Of a stretch of 64,000 nt of DNA, positions 1 to 13,300 are shown in pieces; position 1 is the first letter of the stretch; every line of letters starts with the position of its first letter. Position numbers and translations under genes: made by a program. Source of the DNA: Pteria penguin. Lineage: Eukaryota; Mollusca; Bivalvia; Pterioida; Pteriidae. The stretch covers positions 18,464,774 to 18,528,773 of the forward strand of contig CM068590.1 in the NCBI GenBank assembly GCA_035048485.1, in the 5' to 3' direction. The notes under the pieces are model-generated. The model ran no database searches, was not told where the DNA came from, and saw only the letters and a program-made list of their open reading frames with translations.

Positions 1-1659
1 TACGGTACTAAAGTCATCCTAATGAATAAATTTGTCTCATACAAAACTTTAGCTCAGTGGTTTAAATATTGATAAAGGTTGCTGTATGAAGCGGAAGCGG
101 ATCCCCTGAACAAGATATATTTTCCGTTTCACATCACTTAACATTAGGGAAGTAAATAAATCGATTTTAAAGGAAAGTTTAGTTAAAAGTAAAGTGCTAC
201 GATACCGAGCGGTCAATAAGAACATCCATTATACTAGACAATAGAGAGATATAGGTTATCGCGTATCCCTGGAAGAACCATAGGTGCCACTTAGGAATTT
301 GCATCCCCTGCTGACCGGTCACATCACGTGATGCCATAAGATTACTTGAGCTAGTATACCCCGTAGTCACATGAGGTGGTAACGGTATGACCGTAGTCAT
401 AAGCGGTAAAAGTCATGATAGGTAGAAATATGTGGTCTTGTTTTATCAATCGAATTCAAAAATTTTCAAGATGGCAGGCATATTCGATTAACAATAAAAC
501 ATTAATACCAGAATTAAATTGTTGCACCATACTGGCATACATGTAAGTGTGTTTGGTGTCATGGAAGGTCTTTCCTATAGTTTCATCAAAACAGCTACTC
601 AAATACGGAAGGACATTAAACAAGATGGTTAGAACGGCAGTCACTTTAAAAGATACTAAGCTATTTATTATAAACAACGTGTTGATTAGTTATAACAAAC
701 TCACATAACATTCCAGTGTTAATAGGTCTTGAACCACTGAAAACATATGATAGACAAGGTGTTGGGGAGTGGTGAACGTCTCCTGCTATGCACTTGTCGT
801 GATAGCCTATTAATTTTTTTGTCTCTCATAATGTTTGAGGTATAGGAACTAATGGTATTCAGATAGAAAATAAGTATTCTGATTTAATTGAACAACATCG
901 GTGTAAAATATTAACGTTTCTTTCTTTATCAAGGTAGCTGATTTTTTAAAAATTGATACCCCATGGCTAAAGCGCCTTATTTTTAGGCATATTATATTAC
1001 CCATTGGAGAAGAAACTGAGAAAATGGAAAGCATTGTGTAATTTGTTTATTCGGCCAATGTGTGTGTGTTTCATTTTTAAAATATACAAATTTTCAAGTG
1101 TTGTCTACTTTAAATGAGTGTATTTAGAATTGATAACAGTGCACAGAATTACCTCAAAATAATTTATGATATTATCTTTGAACACATCAATAAAGACTTG
1201 CATAACAGAGCAATTCTGATCGTATATAACTCTTTACATAATATGAGAACAAAAATATTATACCTGTCCCGTGATTGAATGTTTTGTCAAAATTTGGAGT
1301 TGTAAGATTAAGATACAAATTTTGATTTCTAAAATAGATTATATCCAATATGTCTGACTTGTTTACATAACAGTCAGTGCAAGTTTGATCCATTGACACA
1401 TTTGCTTTGCTTTAAACCGACTTCTTCATTTAGTAGCTTAACCAATGAACAAGAAATTTTTTTATTTCTTGCATTACTTGAAGAGAAAACAAAAGAAATC
1501 TGACCATATTGTATGACACAAATAACCAAGGACATGCACACAAAACATGATAAAAGTAAAATAAACACAGAAAACATCATAAAAAATATCATTGAAGTGC
1601 AAATTGATTAAGCTTAAGTGTGTACTCTTTCATACAATATCACGGTTAAACTGCTCACA
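1..1659. other. Gene-free left flank
   Basis: No exon, domain or conserved reading frame is visible. The segment is AT-rich. It holds a dispersed repeat at about 225-400 and, at 745-800, a decayed relative of the GGTGCCCGGGAGGAG-core repeat seen elsewhere. Bases 80-165 weakly resemble 14,605-14,695, the 5' flank of the receptor gene. Confidence 0.5.
225..400. repeat. Dispersed repeat, relative at 36,050-36,240
   Basis: Both copies read in the same direction and share blocks such as gaattTGCATCCCcTGCTGAC, GATGCCATAA and GTCAcATGAGGTgGTAAC. Divergence is high, so this is an old interspersed repeat. The family is not recognised. Confidence 0.6.
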
Positions 1660-1966
1660 TATTTCTGGAGGATAAATAAGGCAATGTCTATATTTACATC
1701 TTAAAATCGTTTTGTATGTCAATATTATCTGTTCATTCCGTACTGCTCTACAATGTATGTATTGATGTTCTTACACAGCGAATATGTGACTGATAAGAAA
1801 AAAAAAGAATATATGCTTCCGTATAAAGATTTCAATACATTCGTCACTTCTGATACACTTACATTAGAGAATTATAAGACAAAGAAAAAAATCACGAGTT
1901 AGTTTTGTACCACCATCTTATTTGCATTAGTTTAATTGCAGGAATATTCAACTTGTATGGTAAGAG

Positions 1967-2203
1967 CAACCACAACTAATGGTATCGCGCTGGACTCTTG
2001 ATCGGGAGGCCGGGGTTCGATTCTCGCTCTGGTCATGCCGGTATCCTGTCTTTCGGATGAGAGAGTGAAAACCGAGGCCCCGTGTCATGGTATGCATGGC
2101 ACGTTAAAGATCACTCACTGCTTCGGGTGGGTTCGTTGCAAAGGTCAAAACTTGTATGCCCCGCATCAGACAGATGCCGTCACCATATACGTGAAATATC
2201 AAG
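1967..2203 (+). mobile_element. tRNA-derived SINE, copy-A specific
   Basis: The head is tRNA-like, with an A-box-like GGTATCGCGCTGG and a B-box-like GGGGTTCGATTCTCGC. The body matches the SINE at 44,395-44,645 (TGTCTTTCGGATGAGA, TCACTGCTTCGGGTGGG, CAGATGCCGT). It lies exactly where copy A leaves the match with copy B, between the blocks ending at 1,966 and starting near 2,204. It is not a functional tRNA gene, because the 3' half of a cloverleaf cannot be formed. Confidence 0.75.
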
Positions 2204-2789
2204 GATCATAGGAAAACAAACGACTAAAAAGTAAGATTTGACTTAGAAACTGAAGATAAATCCCGAGGGGTATCACTCATTCAAGTCACTTGTCATCATC
2301 TCAGCGTTTGTGAATGAACCCCATCTAGAACTGACTTCCGTGACATGTGATATCAGATTTTCGTTTTACTGTCTTATCCAAATTTAAAGACACCAATGAG
2401 TTAAGAAGAACTTTCCTATTGTAAAAAGGTTATCATAACCTCTAATCTGAACTTGGCCGGCTCTACTATCGCATGTTAGTATTACGACTGTATTTTACGA
2501 CTGTATGACGTTGAAGAAAACCATAGAAACATAACATAACATACAGCAAAACAATATAATTCAGCACTGTATATATATATTAATGTGAACAAACACTGTG
2601 TAGAAAGTGTCACAGCCACACAGTATCAGGAAAAAGGGTATAATAACCCTCCGCGGGGAACTTTTTTACGAGCTTCACACTGCAAAGGGAATAAGTGTGA
2701 CGTTCATGTGAAATACGAAAATAACTGGTGTCACATGACTATGGCACTAACAACAATGTACCACAGTGGACATTCACTAACCTCTGAAA

Positions 2790-2890
2790 TTCAGAGGTGA
2801 GACCAGATGCCCGGGAGGAGTGAGCGTCTCCTGTTTGGCTAGCCACACCCGCCGAGAATGCCCTGACATACAGCGAAACAATATAATTCA
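2790..2890. repeat. GGTGCCCGGGAGGAG-core dispersed repeat
   Basis: The core reads GAGACCAGATGCCCGGGAGG followed by AGTGAGCGTCTCCTG and a GCTAGCCACACCCG-like tail. GGAG and CTCC can pair as a small hairpin. Relatives sit at 4,100, 6,020, 6,740, 16,995, 47,905, 51,870, 53,705 and 54,225, and on the opposite strand at 32,935-33,005. Confidence 0.7.
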
Positions 2891-4099
2891 ATTTAATAGA
2901 ACAATTCCTGTTTAATGACATTGTTTGGCAATTTCATTTCAATATTTATGCATTATTAGGCCTCTTTTAATTTTGTTAGCGAATAATTATAATTAAGTAT
3001 GGACAGATTTCCATTAATTATTAATAAAACTGTTTGCCTAAGTCGGCCACGGTTAAAGTTTATTAATAGTTTTACATGTGCTACGAGCAATTTTAGGTGA
3101 AAGAGCAACCATTTTCATAATGTACAATGATATAGAATGGTGCCACATAATAAAGTATGGCCGCTTTATAAGCCGTTTGGCAAATCATTAAAATACATGT
3201 CATGAGCAAATATTATAATAACAATTATATTTCACGTAGTCTACAGTTCCACGATTACGTAGAGTTCTCCAGTCTAGTCATTGGTATTTCTACAGATACC
3301 CAAGGGTTTTTACCCCTGAACATTGGGACACGACATCAGATAAGTGTCTTCCCTTAGTCAAGTCTGGGTCCAATCCTCTGATTGTGGTAATGGAAAAATC
3401 TGTCCTCAAACACTTAAGAATGGCCGCCAGATAAGGAAAACTGATTCTGCTGTGGAGTTAAACATTATAAAATCGAAACAAGCTTACCATCCCTCACCTC
3501 TACATTTACTAGATGTGGGCTTATCCCGAAAATCTCCTCATTATTGTCAGCATAGCAGAAAAATGAATAAATACAAACTTAATACAAAGTGTTTATTAAA
3601 ATGCACGTGTTAATAAGATAGAATTGTTCAGTCAGTTCGTTTCAAATTCATTAACATTGGTTTTAGAGGTGTGTACTGCAGAGTTCAAGAAGACAATGCT
3701 CGAAACATCCGACCTTAATCCTTTTTTGATATTGAGGCTTCTGACTACGACAAACATTATCATTAAATAATCAATTACAAGCGCATTACTGTCAAAGGTT
3801 TTCGTGATATGTTTGATGTGCTTGATCTTGGAAAGTTTGTGACGACTTTTCTTATATAGTCGGGTAACATGCTTTCTATTCTGTTCTAAAACCATGAAAG
3901 TAAAGTATCAGATAACTGGTGGCCGTTAAACAGGAAAAACAAACAATACAAAACAAAATCGGGAAATTTCACAGAACTTTGGAAAAAGAGGTATTTCATT
4001 CATTCACTATACAACAAATGTAAAATACGAAAATAACTGGTGTCACATGACTATGGCATTAACAACAATGTACCACAGTGGATATTCACGGAGCTTTGA

Positions 4100-4190
4100 C
4101 ATTCAGAGGTGAGACCAGGTGCCCGGGAGGAGTGAACGTCTCTTGTTTCGCTCACCACACCAGCCTTGCATGTCTTTGGATACAGACGAA
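4100..4190. repeat. GGTGCCCGGGAGGAG-core dispersed repeat
   Basis: This copy has the complete core (GAGACCAGGTGCCCGGGAGG) and the GTGAACGTCTC hairpin. It matches 51,865-51,950 in copy B, so it was present before the two copies separated. Confidence 0.7.
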
Positions 4191-4320
4191 ACAAATATAA
4201 TTCTGCACTGTATACATACATGAATGAGAACAAAAACTTAGCCAAACGCTCCGCGGGGAACTTTTGATGACTGACTCCATTATAACTAAATTATGGTTTG
4301 CTAAAGAACGATTGACTCCA

Positions 4321-7300
4321 TTATAACTCATTGTAATAGATTTCATTTTCGACCAGATGGATATAGTCAGCATTTGTCCCTCCGATGCTTGTTGTGTGAC
4401 CATTCGAGATGGTACTGTGAAGGGTTTCGCCCGGTACATCATTAACACCATCTCCTGTTTGAGATGGAGTAGGTACAAGATTGCCGTCCTTTTCGATCTG
4501 TGGTCTGGTGCACCCAGTTGGGAATGTATAATGGTGACTGCCGAGAGTAGATGGAGTAGGTACCAGATAACCGTCCTTGTCGACATGTGACCTTGTGCGC
4601 CCATTCGATAATGTGTAATGATGAATACCTTCAGTGGATGGAGTATGCCCGCTGCTATTTCTTTGATTTATGTATGCATTGTGGTCATGGTTGATGTTTG
4701 ATTGATAAGCTGGGACTGCATAACCGTGTTCATCTTCGTGAAGTCGGTGAACCACGTCCAAATAACTGCTTTTCATTTTGTGCAGTTGGTTTCTGCTACA
4801 ATAATAAAAATATTATATTATGAACACAATAGTATAAGGCTATGAACACAATAGTATAATGTTTGGAACACAATAGTAAAATGTTAGGAACACAATATAA
4901 TATTATGATCACAATAGCATAATGTTATGAACATAACAGTATGTTATGAACGCAATAGTATAATGTTAGTAACACAACAGTAAAATGTAATGAACACAAT
5001 AATATCATGCAAAACTATGAATAAGAATCCAACGGAATGGATATTTAGACTGCAATAGCAATGGTTGGTTATTGTTAACTATTGATATTGGCATATACAA
5101 TAAAACAGTACAATCAATTTCTCATGCTTGACAAGAAACCCGATGTGATCGAAATCCACAATACCATAGTCAAATAAATCACAAAAATATTGAATTGTAA
5201 TACAGTTGTAGTTCCAACTTAGTATGGTCAATTGAAGCAACACCGTCCCTTAATTGGTGTAGTTAACCCGTTTACAGGCCCAAAAATCCAACCCACCACA
5301 AAAGCATTACAATCCAACAACATATCTAAAAATTACAATCTACCTCATGGTGAACAAGGACTAAAAAGTAACTATAAAAGAGAGGTTATAAGAATATAAA
5401 CACAAATATTAGTATAGAATGCATCTTTCGTATAAAATGTATAATGACATTAACATGAGCCACCCAAGTTCTTACTGTCGAAAAGCGAGTTAAGGCCTGT
5501 CATGAGCTTCCCCTCCCTTCACTGTCAGAACTAAAACACTGTAGAAAGTATAGCCGCACTTATCAGTAAATCTGCAGCAAAATTAATATTAATAATACGT
5601 AGTTTGCTAGAAAGACAGTTGAACATAAACTATTACATACATTAGGGATGCAGGGTTTATACTACGTATTGTTCGAATGTGTCTGATAAACAGTATTCTT
5701 CAATATTAACACCCTTTCTATCAAACTGCCTGACTTTATTCTGGAAGCCACAGGGACCGAGTGTGCAACTGTTTTGATGTCGGATTAATCCATATTCTTA
5801 AATATATATACAGGTACCTTATGATGAGTGCAACAGTCATTGTAATCACTACGACGACAAGAACACCACCAAGACTGCTGCTCACGACTACACAGGAACT
5901 TGTACCCATACTGGATACTGGTGAAGATTCATCTATGGTAAAGATATAAAAAGACGATAATAACGGAAAGTGTATTACTCTGGGACTCACACAAACGTAT
6001 ATCTATAGACTCAGGGATGTGACACTTGATAGCCAGAAGGAGTGACCGTCTTTTGTTCTGGTTGCCACACTTGCCATGAATGCCAAGAATACACAAACGA
6101 ACCCTCTAACACCGTATGAATGAGGTGGTTGTTGATTAAAACTGCATTCAAAATATCAAAGCTTACATAACACCAGAGTAGTATGTATGTTATCATACTG
6201 AAGTCAACTCTCCGCAGGGATTTTACGACCTTCTCACTGCAATGGCAGAAAGTGCAATAATAATATAGAATATGTAGAAATGGATGCAGTATCACTATGC
6301 TACTCTTTACAAAGGGCATTTATTACTGAAGATTATAATTGGAAAATTATGTAATACGCTATTCAAATGAAGAAATCTTTCTTCAATCCTTTATTTTTAT
6401 AGCCGCTTGGCGTAGCTACATTTCTTAAAATGTGACTAGAATCCGAAGGGTAATCCCTACAACGAAACCAATTCTCAAGTGTCGACTCAAAACAGTCCAT
6501 GATAAACTGTTAATGGATGTGGTAATTGCTCATGAAAATTATAACCGCTTGTGTAACAACGATATGACAAAATGTTAGTAACAAATATACAAAAATCTGT
6601 ATATATTCATACATATAAACTAATATAGTAAAACACGAAGAAGTACCGAAGGGTTAACCATATCTCATAGTCTATGGAGTAAGAGGACAATATCGTGTAT
6701 AGTGTCATATTCAGACAAACGCGAACCCCAATAAAATCGAGGTGAGACCAGGTGCCCGGGAGGAGTAAGCGTCCCTGGCTGCATGCAACACCCGTCGCAA
6801 ATGTCCTGTAACAATTTTTCAACTTGAGGAAGTAAATACATAAATATACACATATGAACACATGAAGCAGACAAGAACAGAAAGTCAAATTTTCCTTTTC
6901 AAGGCATGGAATGTTGTTTAACTGAATTTCTGGCGTCGGAAAAATTATGACGTTCATGATAATAAATAATGCCATTTCCGTCCCTCCAACATACCAGAAT
7001 GTTTTGTTATTTCATACCCAATATGAGTTATGACTGCCCGTTTCCACTTACTGATATTCAATGGCGCACTGTTCCGTTTTTTTGGTGATTGGGTTCTTGA
7101 AGACAGGAACAAAACCGTAAAAGGTGATACTAATCCTTCTTCTGTAAGTAAAGAGAAGAATTTCATTGTTGTATCACATCACTTCAGTTTCAGGGTAATG
7201 CATTTTTCCGGTGTATAGCAATTCTTCTATTTAGTTCGATATAACTAAATCAAGATTTGTAGTTTGTGGGGTGTTAGGTGCCTTCACATCAAGATTTGTA

Positions 7301-10300
7301 GTCTGTGGGGTGTTAGGTACCTTACATCAAGATTTGTAGTTTGTGGGGTATTAGGTACCTCACATCAAGATTTGTAGTTTGTGGGGTATTAGGTACCTTA
7401 CATCAAGATTTGTAGTTTGTGGGGTATTAGGTACCTTACATCAAGATTTGTAGTTTGTGGGGTATTAGGTACCTTACAACAAGATTTGTAGTTTGTGGGG
7501 TATTAGGTACGTTACATCAAGATTTGTAGTTTGTGGGGTATTAGGTACCTTACAACAAGATTTGTAGTTTGTGGGGTATTAGGTACTTCACATCAAGATT
7601 TGTAGTTTGTGGGGTATTAGGTACCTTACATCAAGATTTGTAGTTTGTGGGGTATTAGGTACCTTACAACAAGATTTGTAGTTTGTGGGGTATTAGGTAC
7701 GTTACATCAAGATTTGTAGTTTGTGGGGTATTAGGTACCTTACAACAAGATTTGTAGTTTGTGGGGTATTAGGTACTTCACATCAAGATTTGTAGTTTGT
7801 GGGGTATTAGGTACCTTACATCAAGATTTGTAGTTTGTGGGGTATTAGGTACCTTACATCAAGATTTGTAGTTTGTGGGGTGTTAGGTACCTTACATCAA
7901 GATTTGTAGTTTGTGGGGTGTTAGGTACCTTACATCAAGATTTGTAGTTTGTGGGGTATTAGGTACCTTACATCAAGATTTGTAGTTTGTGGGGTATTAG
8001 GTACCTTACAACAAGATTTGTAGTTCGTGGGGTATTAGGTACCTTACATCAAGATTTGTAGTTTGTGGGATATTAGGTACCTTACATCAAGATTTGTAGT
8101 CTGTGGGGTATTAGGTACCTTACATCAAGATTTGTAGTTTGTGGGGTGTTAGATGACTAACATCAAGATTTGTAGTCTGTGGGGTATTAGGTACCTTACA
8201 TCAAGATTTGTAGTTTGTGGGGTGTTAGATGACTAACATCAAGATTTGTAGTTTGTGGGGTATTAGGTACCTTACATCAAGATTTGTAGTTTGTGGGGTA
8301 TTAGGTACCTTACATCAAGATTTGTAGTTTGTGGGGTATTAGGTACCTCACATCAAGATTTGTAGTTTGTGGGGTATTAGGTACCTTACATCAAGATTTG
8401 TAGTTTGTGGGGTATTAGGTACCTTACATCAAGATTTGTAGTTTGTGGGGTGTTAGATGACTAACATCAAGATTTGTAGTTTGTGGGGCATTAGGTACTT
8501 CACATCAAGATTTGAAACTCCTGTTCGTTTAGATCTACAGAAGAAATTGAGTGGTAAAATGTTCTGTAGACTTAATGTCTTTTGACATTGAATGGTCAAT
8601 GTATTTCACAATAAACGATCTTCATATTTTACATGATATAAGTGGCGCAAGACCCGACATGTTTTTTGCAAGGGTTTTCATTTTGATGTAAAGAACTAAA
8701 TAATGACGTCACAAGTTAAGCAATAATTTTAAAATAAAAAAAAAAAAAAAAGAGTTGCATGTCGGGTCTTGGGCCGCTTATATCATGTAAAATATGAAGA
8801 TCGTCTGTTATTTTCATGTTTTTTCCTGTAACTTGAGATTCTATATTTAGAAAAAGTTTAAGATCGAACCATTGTGATTTTTAATGATCTCTTCCATCAT
8901 TTTTAGATTAACTTTTACTGAATTAATCATCTAAATATTATTAACGTGCAATGCTAAAATATTAAAGATGAACAAGTCTTTAACAGAATAATTCATGAAA
9001 ATGACTTATGTTATCTATTTTTCTAGCAGAATGAATGTTCCTTACAGACTGCCGCTCGGTATCCTAGTACTTTACTTACTGACACATTGGAACTGTTTTT
9101 CAAGAGAACAGTCGATAAATGTAAACGTTGAATTAGACTGCCTAAAACCACACACCCTTTCATAATCTTCTGAAAAAGGAATAACGTATTACTTTTAGTA
9201 AATCATGTATTATTTTAATCACACACTGCAATTAATTCGCTTATGCTATGACTTAAACGGTTTCAATAAGGTTATTTGATACAACAAGGATATTTACAGC
9301 CATATTGAATTATTCAAAGCGAAAGAACATGTAAATAGTTTATAAACACATACCTCATACCCTTAAACGAAAATCGATGCACTAGTTCAAATAACCATTG
9401 AAAAGAAGAAATATATATATAAATCACAAATCATTTAATTTGCTAAAACAGGCCAGTTATCAACTAACTGCTTCGACGCAGTTATAAAAAGGACCTACCA
9501 ATTTCAAACAATACTCGATAATTTGAAAAAATGGCAAAAAAAAAAAAAAAATCCGAATTCAAAATTTGTTTGCTTCTTTATTAGAATTTTTAAGAATTAT
9601 TTATATCAAGTTTATATGGAAGAAATTCATCAGTTTGGTTGGTTGATTGGTGTTTTACGTCGCTTTCAACAACTTTTCAGTTATATCGCAACATGGAAGA
9701 AGGAGGTAACCAATATGGTGACCCAATCTAGAAAACGGGGCGCAGCAAGTCAAGCCCTTAACCAATACAGCATGTCTGCCCCAAGAAATTCATTAAAAAA
9801 CCAAGTACATAGTGATACCAAGAAGTATGACTCCTCTGATATTTGACCTCAAGATGTAAAGCCCATTCAATGATACTCGCCTGAAGGAGAAAAGTCCTTG
9901 ATTACATATGCGACATTTTCACGAAGTCGTATTCGAGAAAGTAATTCGTTTAAGTTTCTTGATGTTACAGAAGCGAGAGAACAGTTGGATGTAGACGCAT
10001 AAACTAAAACAAGAGAAAAATGGAATCATTTAATAAATATATGATCGTGTAGATTTATATATGTCAATAATCAGTAACCAGATGTATGTGAAGGGGCATT
10101 GACAACTTAAAAATAACATTTGTTTTAGTTGAATATAAATTTTCAGTTCCCTCTCCTTGTACCTAGGCAGTGGATATCTACCACGCTATCATACGCAGAA
10201 ATGAGTCACAACACCAAGAATATGAGATTATATTTAAACAATGAACGATCAGTGTTGTAGAAGATGTGATTTACATAGAGATAGAAAGGAGCCAGGAGGC

Positions 10301-13300
10301 CCAAACAAGACTAAATCTAAAAAAAAAAAAAATATTAGGCTATATAATCATCATACAGTAATAACAGTTCAGTTCTTTTCAAGGTATATCAAAGTACAGA
10401 TGTAGTAGTGGTTGTCATGGGATCACTAATCTTATGGAAAGGGATAAAATATCTGTATAACGTTAGCAATACAAATAAATTGAGCAGAAAATATCCGTTC
10501 TTCTTGTTCAATTTTCTAACATCCAGCATGTCAGAACTGTAGATATACGAAATAACCGATGCGATGTCATTTTTGAGAGAAAGGATGTTGGGGAGGGTTG
10601 GGGGTTAAACGTGTCATATCTTTGTAATATCTATGCTCGATGGCATGAAGAAGGAGAATTTAGTTTTGATTTTGTTCTCACTTTATTCTTACTTTCTGCA
10701 ATTAACCACATACCTATAGTATAGGTGTATGCATCAAGGTCAAAGAAAAGTAATTAACGAGAGCCGTGATTGACTGATGTAGTGTAGGGAGAGAGGGACT
10801 ACTATTTCAATGTATCAGGAGCTTTGTATCATTTTTGGATGAAATTATTTGATCTATCTATAAATAAAGATTGATTCTGCTGTAAAATCATGAATTTTTA
10901 TCTCATTTCGCTTATGTTAAAATTTTATAACCTAAAAGGGGTGGTTATTTACATTTTAATTTTGGCCAATATTGGGGGGTGACCCCCTTCCAGCATGATT
11001 TACTCGAAATTAAGGTGGATAACCTATGGTAAACTGTTAAAATTCTTATAGAAGACGGTCTGACAAACATTTTGATATATGGATTGTATATAGCTAAACT
11101 GTAGGATGTTGTGTAAATCTTGCTGAAAGTTTGGTAATTTAAAATGGGACCCTATGGGAAATGGAATTACTATGCTTTGACCTCAACATAATATAAACCG
11201 GAAGTAACAATAATTAAACTAAGGTACAAAGAAATACGGATTAGAAATTCTACAAATACGGATTTGAATTTCTCGAGATTCAGCTGTATTGTATACAACA
11301 TCTTAAAAAACATATTTCCTACGAATACCAAGTAAATACATAAAGAAACAAATAAAAAACAAAAATTAGACAAAGCACGCACAAAACTTTTAAACATATA
11401 CAGTGATGCTCCGTTTATCCGGACACGTTTGTTCCCGGCCGATTTGTCCGGATAAACGGATTTTCCGGATTACCGGATCATAGTAACAGTACATTAGATG
11501 TTAAAGAATCTTATTTCTTGATACAAGAAGGGTGTATACAGTACACGGTAAAACACAAGTCATAATCCTTATATGCGTTTAATTTGTACACGAAGAAATA
11601 TATATCTATTACGTATTTAATGTATTAACATCTTAAGTAAATTATACACTAATTGCAGCCAAATTTCTGAAACCTGCATGATTTTTCAACTCACTGTCCT
11701 CTATTTAAATGTTGACAGCCGCCTTTGTATATACCTCGCGCTTGACTAATTAATTACGTCTATCGCGATTGGAGTGTTTATCTAACGTCCTGCTGTGTCA
11801 TACAAATTTAGAAATGAAAAGCATTTATGTCCGGAGAAACTTATACAGTGTTCATCTTTTAGATATAAAAAGTTTCTATAACTATAAAACAGAAGAATAA
11901 CTAAAAGTTAAACTTCTCTACAAAATAATGTAATGAGCACTAAGTAAGGATACGTTATCAATCATCGATCTCGGACAGACAAGTGACGATACCTATAGTT
12001 TGGTTACAAGCTAAAGCCACAATATTTAATTAACAATGTAAGATGCGAAGTCGGCAATTTACTTTTATTCATTATCATTCAACTAACAATAATCTTCATT
12101 TCTGGCGTGAGCGTGTACTGTCTCATAATAAAGCAATCATCAATGACCGCTAACATGACGTTTGAATACACCACAAGCGGTCAGTTCTTAATTGGATAGG
12201 TAATTAACATACCATAGGTAGGTGACCAGGTAAACGCGTCGTTCAACTGTTAAACAAACATTCAGCGCAGAGAAGAGATAAGCAGTGTATTAATTAAACT
12301 GCAGTTATTTGCTACTGCTACGTCCGGAAAGCAAAATTTTGTCCGGATTATCGGAGCAGATTTCATGTACTTTTGGAATTCCGTACCCGTATTTCCTTGT
12401 CCGGATCCGGAACGCGGATTTCCGGATTATCGGATCAAAATATCATTTGGGAAATCCGTTCCCGCACTTTCTTGTCCGGAAAATGGATTTTCCGGATAAA
12501 CGGAGCCCGGATTAACGGAGCATCACTGTAACTTGTGGTGTGGCAACTGTATAAAATAAAAGGCTTAACAACTTCTTAATATAACAGAGTAGATAATTTA
12601 AGTAAGAAATAACAAACCATATTTGCACTAGCTTCTGTACTTACTTTGCACTTTACATGTAGGGAAGGAACATTGTACAAGTGCATTGGTTTTCTCTTTA
12701 GGGAAGTTAGATGTATACTCTAATTGCTGGTGAATGTGGGGAAAAATCAACTTCCTTATACTGGGTAACTATTAAATACTCACTGCGATTATAAGCATCT
12801 TTACAAATACTTCTTGACGGTTTATCAATTATCCTCTGCTCGATATTGATACATAAATGTATACAGTCATCTAAAACATTAATACATAAATATATAAATA
12901 ATGTGTTTAACATGTGCCTCTTGTATGGTTTTTATTTACGCAGATTTGAAACAGAAGTATCATATAGATTAAAAGAGAAGACAATCGGTGTGGATCTTCT
13001 GTATGATAAATCTATTAATAGACATTTATGATAAGCAACAACGTACATAATGCAAATATAAGTCACAATATACAATATTAAAGAAACTTACTTGAACAAG
13101 TACTTGTGCTTGTGTATCTATCTATGTTGATCCAGGTGTCTTTCTGGTAGACTGGATAAGGAATTCCAGCGTAGTCCATCAACATTGAATGCTGGTTTTT
13201 ACAATAATTAACAGCTTCATCAAATCCTCTCACTTCCAGCATTGCCTGTGCATGATCTATGTTATATATATTTCAGTACTTAAGTACTTGTTTTAGTTTT

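Larger units (their letters stand above)
2204..4320. other. Gene-free 3' flank of receptor gene A
   Basis: The segment is conserved with 50,200-52,128 of copy B but has no conserved reading frame. It contains two GGTGCCCGGGAGGAG-core repeats (2,790-2,890 and 4,100-4,190). On the minus strand an AATAAA at about 3,592 could serve as a poly(A) signal for the receptor gene that ends at 4,321. Confidence 0.5.

Noticed and set aside
1967..2050. Functional tRNA gene
   Set aside because: The A and B boxes belong to a SINE head; no complete cloverleaf with acceptor stem can be drawn.
6607..6975. 122-codon minus-strand gene
   Set aside because: It lies over an interspersed element also found at 32,810-33,150, and the frame is not conserved between copies.
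7249..8512. CRISPR-like array
   Set aside because: The 38-bp repeats are directly adjacent with no unique spacers and the surroundings are an animal gene intron, so this is a minisatellite.
9523..9846. Plus-strand gene with MEEIHQFGWLIGVLRRFQQL
   Set aside because: It covers a dispersed repeat and is altered at the corresponding place in copy B (57,036-57,305).
10390..10450. Extra Thr-rich receptor exon on the minus strand (SDPMTTTTTSVL)
   Set aside because: Joining it in the phase required by its neighbours gives a stop codon at the junction.
10500..10700. Plus-strand exon reading NNRCDVIFERKDVGEGWGLN
   Set aside because: It is open in both copies and follows an AG, but has no partner exons or donor and looks like a repeat-derived frame; evidence is too weak.
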